Below, piece after piece: positions 1-5,509 of a stretch of 6,451 bases of DNA. The stretch comes from JAULUH01 sp032111745. GTDB taxonomy: Bacteria > Chloroflexota > Anaerolineae > JAAEKA01. Each line of letters begins with the position of its first letter. Position 1 is the first letter of the stretch. Location: assembly GCA_032111745.1 (NCBI GenBank), contig JAULUH010000027.1, forward strand, positions 1 through 6,451, given 5' to 3'. Under the pieces are notes generated by a model. The model did not search any database and was not told where the DNA came from. It saw nothing but the letters and a program-made list of their open reading frames with translations. The position numbers and the translations under genes were made by a program.

Positions 1-921
1 CTTGTTGCCGTCCCGCGTGCTGTGCGCGCCCTCGCCCATCCACGGCGGCACGCCGAACGGTAAATCCCCGGGCGGAATCGGAGCCACATCCCCGGGCTGG
101 AAGGACTGCCCGTAGGGTAGGGGGTCCGGCTGCAGGCCGTCGTCGGGAGTCACCACCGCCCGCAGGCCCAGCAGTGCCGCGTTCCAGTTGGCCAAGAGGG
201 CAGCCTCGTCCGGCGCCGCCGGGTGGGTGATCTCGAACACCGGCAAGGCCTGGCTCCCCGGCCAGCGGGCCACCGCGTGCCGGGCCCCGTTGCCGATGGC
301 GATCACAGCCTCCAATGGGTTCTCACCGGCCAGCCGTTCCAAGAGCGCGTTGCGGTAGTCCTGGATGGGCGCCTCTTCAGAGATGGCGCGCAGCTCGGCG
401 TCGAACTGGCCAAACACGCTGTACAGAAACGTGTTGATCATCACGTAGGAGCGGGCCAACCCCAGCTTGCGCAGGAAGCCCTGCACCCGCTGTCCAGAGC
501 GGCCGACCAGGATGCGATGGGCCAACAGCTCGTTGGTGGAGGGGTCCTGCCCCACCACCAGCACCCGCGCCGTGCCATCCAGCCGGCCGCGATAGTAGAC
601 CGGCCCGAAGTCCAGGCGAAAGCGGCCAGCCGGGTGCTGTTCATAGTGGGCCAGGGGTGCCGCGGCCAGGAAGCCGGCCCAGGCTCGCGGTGGCCCGGGG
701 TCATAGGCCAGGCCCTCCGCGCCGTCCAGGATCGCCAGGCCGCGCTGGAAGAAGCGGTTCTGCGCCAGGTCGCCGATGCTCTCGATGCCGAAAGCCTCGC
801 GCAACCGCGCGGCATCCGCCGCCGACACGCCGCTCAGGGCGTCCGGCGCGGTGGCCAACAACTCGGCCGCCGGCCGGCCCCGCCTGGCCTTGATTACCAT
901 CTTGTCGTAGGAGTGGGTCAT
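1..921 (-). CDS. Uracil-DNA glycosylase superfamily protein (3' end outside window)
   Basis: This open frame starts at the ATG at 919-921 and is still open after 307 codons at the window edge, so the C-terminus is missing. Residues 120-131 read VLVVGQDPSTNE, matching motif A of the uracil-DNA glycosylase superfamily (GQDP, with Asp126 as the candidate water-activating residue). Residues 230-237 read EITHPAAP, the position of the HPxx loop motif. The segment at 143-171, ending NTFLYSVFG, is typical of uncharacterised glycosylase-like proteins of GC-rich bacteria. Residues 29-64 look like a helical, possibly helix-hairpin-helix, N-terminal domain. Canonical family 1 enzymes have GQDPYH; here Tyr-His is replaced by Ser-Thr, so base specificity cannot be assumed. 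The expected role is excision of damaged or deaminated bases in the cytoplasm. A GAGAGG Shine-Dalgarno-like element six bases upstream supports the start. The gene follows the amidohydrolase-peptidase gene by 19 bases and is probably co-transcribed with it. Confidence 0.82.
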   Translation of the reverse strand, partial: MTHSYDKMVIKARRGRPAAELLATAPDALSGVSAADAARLREAFGIESIGDLAQNRFFQRGLAILDGAEGLAYDPGPPRAWAGFLAAAPLAHYEQHPAGRFRLDFGPVYYRGRLDGTARVLVVGQDPSTNELLAHRILVGRSGQRVQGFLRKLGLARSYVMINTFLYSVFGQFDAELRAISEEAPIQDYRNALLERLAGENPLEAVIAIGNGARHAVARWPGSQALPVFEITHPAAPDEAALLANWNAALLGLRAVVTPDDGLQPDPLPYGQSFQPGDVAPIPPGDLPFGVPPWMGEGAHSTRDGNK

Positions 922-927
922 CGCTAT

Positions 928-933
928 CCTCTC
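928..933 (-). promoter_or_regulatory. Ribosome binding site of the glycosylase-like gene
   Basis: On the minus strand the bases read GAGAGG, six bases before the ATG at 921. The site lies in the 19-base gap after the stop codon of the upstream gene. There is no room for a separate terminator, which supports a two-gene transcript. Confidence 0.6.
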
Positions 934-940
934 GCAAAGA

Positions 941-3900
941 TCATGGCACCGGCATCTGCTGCCGGTAGCGGGCAACCAGCCGGCTGCCATCGTAGCCCTG
1001 TAGCTCGACTACCGTGGGGTCCACCATACAGTCCGCCAGCCCCGCCAGGTCGATCAGCGTCCGGTCGCCGGCCACGTTCAGCGACCGGCACGGCCGTCCA
1101 TTCAGTAGCACGTCCAGCCGGTTGACGTTGTGGGTGGCCACCACGGCCTGCGATCGCCCGCCCGGTCCCGCCTGCCACTCGACCTCGAAGCGATAGTCTG
1201 GCTGCCCGGCCAGCAGCTCCGCGGCGCGGTTGATCAGGTCGTCGTTGTTGCCCATCACATCCTGCCGGGTCAAACGCCAGACCTCATCTGGCCTGATCCC
1301 CTCGTCCTCCACCACGTCCCCGGCCCGGCCGCCCACCCGCAGCATGCGGCGCACCGCCACGGTCAGGTCGGCACCGCCGGGCAGCGGCAGGTAGGGACCC
1401 CCACCCTCGCCGCCATCCCGCAACAGCCGCTGCAGGAGCGCATGGGGCCACACGTTGGCGCCGCCCGCGCCGGTGCTGTCGCTGGTGCCCAGGATAGGCC
1501 CGATCTCGTGGTCCTGGAAGCCGGCGGCGAAGATGTCGGTGGCGCTATAACACAGCGCATCGACGATCAGCACCACCGGGCTAAAATAGCGCTGTCCCAG
1601 CCGGTTGCAGCTGGCCGGGTCGGTGACCGGAAAGCCATGGGAATAGGTGGCGCCGGTGCGCACGGCGTCCTCGATGGAGTGAATCCAGGGTGACAGGTCG
1701 AGGCCGGGAAAGGCCGGGCTTGGCCCGCCCTGGCGCCGGCAGATCTGCAGATTGAGCGGTGTGTTGATGAACTGGGCTCGCTGGGGCTCCACCGCGCGCG
1801 GGGTCAACACCTGCAACAGGCGCTCCGCGGCGTGGATGTGGCCGCCGCCGTTGCCCCGCACGTCGAGGATCAGGCCGTCCTGGGGGAGCTGCCCCACCAG
1901 GCGCACGAACTCGTCCACGAAGGCATCCGGATCGATCACGTTGAAGGTGAAGATGCGCAGGTAGCCAAACTGGCCGTGGGCGGTGTCCACCGGCCGGGCC
2001 CGGAACACGGTCGCCATGGTCGTGCCCAGGGCATCTTCGGTGCCCTGGATCAGCCGCGCCGCGCCCGTCCGGGTGACGAAGCGCTGCTGCAGCACCAGGT
2101 TGCCGGCGTACAGTAGCTTCTTGACCTCCTGGATGTCGTCCGTGCGCGCGTCGATGCCCAGGGCCGTGGCTGCCGCCAGGCCGGCCTGGTCGCTGGCCAC
2201 GAAATCGCGCGGCCCGGGCTCGAATACCAGCCAGGGCTGGGTATAGTCGTGGACCTGACCATCCTCGCCCCGGTAGCGCAGGGTGACCCACTCCTCATCC
2301 GGCGGCAGCGCGCTGACCAGCGGCCTGATGGTCAGCGAGTTGAGGCCGCGGGCCAGCCGCGCCGCCGCGTTGCCCCCGGCCTGGCGCTCGGCGTTCTGCC
2401 GCACCGCATTGGCGATGGGCATGCCGTTCCAATACAACACCTCCACGCCGGGGACGAAGCTGGCGGGCCCTGGCAGTCCCACCACTTTGGACACTACGTA
2501 GGTACGTTGGCCGCGTTCCCAGCACTCCTCGATCAGGAAGGGCAGCCAGGCCACGGTCTCCCGGTACGGCCTGGGCAAGCGGTAGGTCGTGTGCAGGTCG
2601 CGCACCGTATTGAAGATGCGGGTCAGCTCGTTGTGGAACTCCGCCTCGGCCAGCATGCTCTCCGGCCCCTGTTCCTCCAGGCGCAGGCGCAGCAGCCGCA
2701 AGCGCTGCACCGGGTCCACGGCATACATGGCGCGCTTCAGGGGCAGATGCACGTAGTTCTGCTCCAGCAGCACCAGGGCCTGGTCCACGATCGCCCGCCG
2801 CGCGCTGGGCTCAAGGCCGCCGGTCGAGCGCAGGAAGGCGGCCAGCTCGCCGGTGGTAGTCAACAGCTCGCCCGGCAGCGGCTTCCCCATCTCCCTCAGG
2901 AAGTGCGCGCCTTCGGGCAGCGGGTCCTCGCCGTATAGCGGCGGCAGACCGCGCTTGACAAAGGGCGGCAGGTTGCGCGCCGCGGCCAGCCTGGGCAGGA
3001 AACCGGGGTCGTCGGCCACGGTAATCCCGTCCAGCACCATCGGCTGCACGAAGCCGGCCAGGGGCAGCGCGGCCAGCAGCGGCGGCTCCTCGGCCTCGAA
3101 GTCCATCACCACCTGCCAGGTCTCACCCTGGGCATCCGCGCTGCCGCCGAACAGCCCGCTGGCCGTCATGTCGTCCACGACCTGGGCCAGCGCCGGCAGG
3201 TTGGCCATGGCCTCGCGCAGCGTGCGGGTGGCCTCGCCCAGGGTGACGCCCTGCACCAGCTCGTGGGTCGACTCCTCGGCCAGGTTCAGCACCCGCCGGC
3301 TGCCCCCGATCCGAATCGCCTCCGTGCCCGGGCCAAAGCGCTCCATCAGCCGCGGCTGGCCCAGCCGGGGTATGCCGTCGATGGCCACCAGCGTCACGCT
3401 GGTCTCCCGGGCCTCGATCACCCGCAGATAGTCGTCTCCCCGCTGGCCGTCGATGGCGACCAGGTCGGCCCGCTTGCCCGGCTCGATGGTGCCCACCTCC
3501 CCCTCCCACTTGAGGATGCGGGCACTGTTGCTGGTGGCCATGGCCACCAGCTCCTCCGCCGTAAACGGGCTGCCCTGGGCCTGGTTGGCCAGCCAGGCCA
3601 CCTTGAGCTCGCCCAGCAGGTTCTTGCTGCCGCTGGGTGCCCAGTCGCTGCCGATGCCCATCAGCACCCCGGCGGCCCTGGCGGCCGGCAGGTCAAGGGT
3701 CTGGCCGTAGAGCAGGTAGTTGCTCAAGGGCGACCACACGATGCTGCCCCCATGCTCGGCGATGATGCGCAGGTCCTCCTCGGTTAACGCCGTGCTGTGG
3801 ATGCCGCAAAATGCATTGGTCAGGGCCCACTGGCCGTCCGCCAGCCGCAGCCTGTGAAACCAGCCCCGCGCGCTGTCGTCCGTGCCCTCGCTCAGGTGCT

Positions 3901-4501
3901 GGAGATAACAGGACTGGCGCCGGAGGGTGGCCAGGTAGGCCTCGGCCCGGCCGGCGTCGGGGTTGGCGATGCGTGTGCCCGCCTCCGGCAGCCGCGGGTC
4001 GCCCGTCTGCTCCACGTTGCGCACCACACCTCTGTAAAAGCCCGGGATGCCGCCGGCGTTGACCAGGGTGATGCCCTGTGAGGTGGTCACCCCGCCCAAC
4101 AGGCAGCGGCATTCGGTGTAGCGCACCAGGGCCTCCACCACGCCCGGGCTGCGGCCCAGCACCTGCGCCGGCTTGGTGATCAGGCGGCGATAATCCGGGT
4201 GGTTCTTCCACTGGCCGTTGTTGGTGTAGCGCTGGGGCACGTCCCACAACGGCATGGCGTTGTAGCACAGGTGGTTGTGCAGCTCGATCAGGCCCGGGTA
4301 GATGGTGTCACCCGTCCGCACCCGGGGTGCGTTCGCAAAGCCGGCCGGGGCTGCTGCCGAAGCTTTCTGCACGGCGTGGATCCGGCCTTGCCTGATGTAG
4401 ATGGCACCCCGCGGCAGTACTCCCTGGGGGCCCATGGTGACGATGCGCCCCTCCAGCACATAGCCCGGGGCGGCGGTGGGGTCGATGGATGGGCTGGACA
4501 T
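941..4501 (-). CDS. Two-domain protein: metal-dependent amidohydrolase fused to S41-family peptidase
   Basis: This is one uninterrupted frame of 1186 residues. Residues 1-390 are a complete amidohydrolase. It has His75-x-His77 (ELHNHL), His202 with Glu205 (QHLSEG, the HxxE signature of the deaminase/chlorohydrolase branch), His235, Asp286 (GIGSDWAPS) and the closing IEPGKRADLVAID segment at 339-351. Residues about 390-475 are a linker of unknown role. Residues about 560-1100 resemble an S41 peptidase: a helical start, DLHTTY with His637, a PDZ-like stretch at about 680-745 (VPGVEVLYWNGMPI), LILDVRGNGGG at 877-887, the candidate nucleophile Ser986 in CYSATDIF, and EDEGIRPDE at 1065-1073. The Lys of CtpA/Prc aligns with Ala1012, so a tricorn-like Ser-His-Glu mechanism is more likely than a Ser-Lys dyad. 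The tail at 1101-1186 looks beta-rich. No signal peptide or membrane segment is seen, so a cytoplasmic location is inferred. The substrate of either half is unknown. The start has a GGAGG site six bases upstream. Confidence 0.88.
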   Translation of the reverse strand: MSSPSIDPTAAPGYVLEGRIVTMGPQGVLPRGAIYIRQGRIHAVQKASAAAPAGFANAPRVRTGDTIYPGLIELHNHLCYNAMPLWDVPQRYTNNGQWKNHPDYRRLITKPAQVLGRSPGVVEALVRYTECRCLLGGVTTSQGITLVNAGGIPGFYRGVVRNVEQTGDPRLPEAGTRIANPDAGRAEAYLATLRRQSCYLQHLSEGTDDSARGWFHRLRLADGQWALTNAFCGIHSTALTEEDLRIIAEHGGSIVWSPLSNYLLYGQTLDLPAARAAGVLMGIGSDWAPSGSKNLLGELKVAWLANQAQGSPFTAEELVAMATSNSARILKWEGEVGTIEPGKRADLVAIDGQRGDDYLRVIEARETSVTLVAIDGIPRLGQPRLMERFGPGTEAIRIGGSRRVLNLAEESTHELVQGVTLGEATRTLREAMANLPALAQVVDDMTASGLFGGSADAQGETWQVVMDFEAEEPPLLAALPLAGFVQPMVLDGITVADDPGFLPRLAAARNLPPFVKRGLPPLYGEDPLPEGAHFLREMGKPLPGELLTTTGELAAFLRSTGGLEPSARRAIVDQALVLLEQNYVHLPLKRAMYAVDPVQRLRLLRLRLEEQGPESMLAEAEFHNELTRIFNTVRDLHTTYRLPRPYRETVAWLPFLIEECWERGQRTYVVSKVVGLPGPASFVPGVEVLYWNGMPIANAVRQNAERQAGGNAAARLARGLNSLTIRPLVSALPPDEEWVTLRYRGEDGQVHDYTQPWLVFEPGPRDFVASDQAGLAAATALGIDARTDDIQEVKKLLYAGNLVLQQRFVTRTGAARLIQGTEDALGTTMATVFRARPVDTAHGQFGYLRIFTFNVIDPDAFVDEFVRLVGQLPQDGLILDVRGNGGGHIHAAERLLQVLTPRAVEPQRAQFINTPLNLQICRRQGGPSPAFPGLDLSPWIHSIEDAVRTGATYSHGFPVTDPASCNRLGQRYFSPVVLIVDALCYSATDIFAAGFQDHEIGPILGTSDSTGAGGANVWPHALLQRLLRDGGEGGGPYLPLPGGADLTVAVRRMLRVGGRAGDVVEDEGIRPDEVWRLTRQDVMGNNDDLINRAAELLAGQPDYRFEVEWQAGPGGRSQAVVATHNVNRLDVLLNGRPCRSLNVAGDRTLIDLAGLADCMVDPTVVELQGYDGSRLVARYRQQMPVP

Positions 4502-4507
4502 GGCGCG

Positions 4508-4512
4508 CCTCC
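4508..4512 (-). promoter_or_regulatory. Ribosome binding site of the amidohydrolase-peptidase gene
   Basis: GGAGG on the minus strand stands six bases before the ATG at 4501, a strong site at ideal spacing. It fixes the start codon. The amidohydrolase fold needs residues from about 14 onward (YVLEGRIVTM), which agrees with this start. Confidence 0.75.
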
Positions 4513-4556
4513 AGTGGGGAATGGATCAAGGAAAGCATTTCTGCGACTGCTACATT

Positions 4557-4565
4557 AGTATAGCA
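4557..4565 (-). promoter_or_regulatory. Extended -10 promoter for the amidohydrolase-peptidase operon
   Basis: On the minus strand the bases read TGCTATACT, a TGn-TATAnT extended -10 element. Transcription would start near 4550, giving a leader of about 48 bases. The -35 region is poor (TCATCA at 17-base spacing, three of six matches), as expected for an extended -10 promoter. A weak palindrome (TGCTA, 8 bases, TAGCA at 4548-4565) covers it and could be an operator. Confidence 0.5.
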
Positions 4566-4582
4566 CAAATGCACCTCCTTGA

Positions 4583-4591
4583 TGATATAAT
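4583..4591 (+). promoter_or_regulatory. Extended -10 promoter for the GNAT-enolase operon
   Basis: The bases read TGATATAAT: the consensus TATAAT hexamer at 4586-4591 preceded by TG one base upstream. Transcription would start near 4598, giving a leader of about 57 bases. There is no good -35 hexamer (AGCACA at 18-base spacing matches three of six). The AT-rich element stands out against GC-rich surroundings and lies in the only sizeable intergenic gap, which strengthens the call. Confidence 0.6.
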
Positions 4592-4599
4592 GCGTGTGC

Positions 4600-4617
4600 C
4601 TCCTGTGGCCTCAGGAG
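4600..4617 (+). promoter_or_regulatory. Small inverted repeat at the 5' end of the GNAT-enolase transcript
   Basis: CTCCTG at 4600-4605 and CAGGAG at 4612-4617 are perfect six-base arms around a six-base loop. They start about two bases after the predicted transcription start. As RNA this is a 5' stem-loop; as DNA it is a palindrome placed where a repressor would block promoter clearance. Six-base arms also occur by chance, so function is unproven. No U-tract follows, so it is not a terminator. Confidence 0.35.
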
Positions 4618-4654
4618 TTCAGGCTACCCACTCTTTGCCGTCAACACACGTTCT

Positions 4655-5500
4655 ATGCCCGTCACCATCAGCCCCATCCATACCCATGCCGGCTACCACA
4701 CCGTCGAGCAGCTCCAGCGCCAGGTCTGGGGCCTGGACGATATGGAAGTCGTGCCACTGCACCTGCTGTTGACTGTTACCAAGAACGGCGGCCTGCTCCT
4801 CGGCGCCTGGGACGGCGATCAGCTGGTGGGCTTCGTGTTTGGCTTTCCCGGCCTGGCCTCCGATGGCACCCTCAAGCATTGCTCGCACATGGCCGGGGTA
4901 CGGCCGGCCTACCGCGGCCAGCACATCGGCTACCGCCTGAAGCTGGCCCAGCGCGAGCAGGTCCTGGCCCAGGGCATCCGGCTGGTGACCTGGACCTATG
5001 ATCCGCTGGAAAGCCGCAACGCCGCGCTCAACCTGCACAAGCTGGGCGCCACCAGCCAAACCTACCTGCCGGACCTCTACGGCCCCATGCGCGATGCCCT
5101 CAACGCCGGCCTGGCCAGCGATCGCCTGCAGGTAGATTGGCATCTCGACAGCCCGGCCGTGTTGGAGCGCCTGCAGGGTGCACCGCAGCTCACCCTGGAC
5201 GAGCTATGCGCCGCGGGCACGGCGGTGTGGAACGAGCCGCGGCCGGGGCTTCTCCTGCGGCCCTCTGAGGCCGTCTCACCCCTGCCGGCGGACCGGCTGC
5301 TGCTCTGCATCCCGGCGGACTTTCAGGCGGTCAAGCACGCCGATCCTGGCCTGGCCCGGGCCTGGCGCCTGCACACGCGTGCCCTGTTCCAGGAGGCCTT
5401 TGGCGCCGGCTTCACGGCCGTGGACCTGCTGGCCGGCGGCGACCGTTGCTACTACCTGCTGCGCGCCGGGCCCGATCACCCGGCTTCGCGCCACTCCTGA
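4655..5500 (+). CDS. GNAT-family N-acyltransferase, COG3375 type
   Basis: The 281-residue protein has a GNAT fold over residues 1-150. Beta strands run through GGLLLGAW and DQLVGFVFGF (45-64). The acyl-CoA binding segment is VRPAYRGQHIGYRLKLAQRE (82-101), followed by RLVTWTYDPLESRNAALNLH (109-128) and KLGA at 129-132. The WTYDPLESRNA and LNAGLASDRLQVDW segments (149-162) are hallmarks of the COG3375 group as I remember it. Members of this group often stand beside NSAR/OSBS-type enolases. In the characterised Geobacillus system the GNAT partner moves succinyl from succinyl-CoA to D-amino acids. The start is fixed because no ATG, GTG or TTG lies between the in-frame stop at 4583 and 4655. No Shine-Dalgarno sequence is visible. 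Residues 150-281 form a C-terminal extension typical of the group. The acyl donor and acceptor here are inferred from family and neighbour, not shown. Confidence 0.85.
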   Translation: MPVTISPIHTHAGYHTVEQLQRQVWGLDDMEVVPLHLLLTVTKNGGLLLGAWDGDQLVGFVFGFPGLASDGTLKHCSHMAGVRPAYRGQHIGYRLKLAQREQVLAQGIRLVTWTYDPLESRNAALNLHKLGATSQTYLPDLYGPMRDALNAGLASDRLQVDWHLDSPAVLERLQGAPQLTLDELCAAGTAVWNEPRPGLLLRPSEAVSPLPADRLLLCIPADFQAVKHADPGLARAWRLHTRALFQEAFGAGFTAVDLLAGGDRCYYLLRAGPDHPASRHS

Positions 5501-5509
5501 GTCACGACC

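Larger units (their letters stand above)
4507..4608. repeat. Imperfect 11-base direct repeat flanking the divergent promoters
   Basis: GCCTCCAGTGG at 4507-4517 and GCCTCCTGTGG at 4598-4608 differ by one base and lie 91 bases apart, one on the outer side of each predicted promoter. The left copy overlaps the ribosome binding site of the minus-strand gene. The right copy starts at the predicted transcription start of the plus-strand gene and overlaps the stem-loop there. A shared regulator site is possible, but a pair this similar has an appreciable chance of arising at random in 153 bases. Confidence 0.3.

Noticed and set aside
922..940. Possible terminator between the fusion gene and the glycosylase-like gene
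   Set aside because: The gap is only 19 bases, holds a ribosome binding site and shows no stem-loop with a T-tract.
223..1125. 300-codon plus-strand open frame
   Set aside because: It is antisense to the glycosylase-like gene and the end of the fusion gene. Its protein is rich in Arg, Gly, Pro and Ala with no recognisable motif, as expected for a shadow frame in GC-rich DNA.
4308..4574. Minus-strand frame starting at GTG 4572-4574, next to an AAGGAGGTG sequence (4572-4580)
   Set aside because: The Shine-Dalgarno-like sequence runs directly into the GTG with no spacing. The start lies upstream of the predicted transcription start, and the frame overlaps the well-supported start of the fusion gene in a different phase.
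4613..4617. AGGAG as ribosome binding site of the GNAT gene
   Set aside because: It is 37 bases before the ATG at 4655 and there is no alternative start codon in frame nearer to it. It is better explained as one arm of the inverted repeat.
4619..5143. 174-codon minus-strand open frame over the GNAT start
   Set aside because: It is antisense to a gene with clear GNAT motifs, has no family resemblance and no supporting ribosome binding site that I could see.
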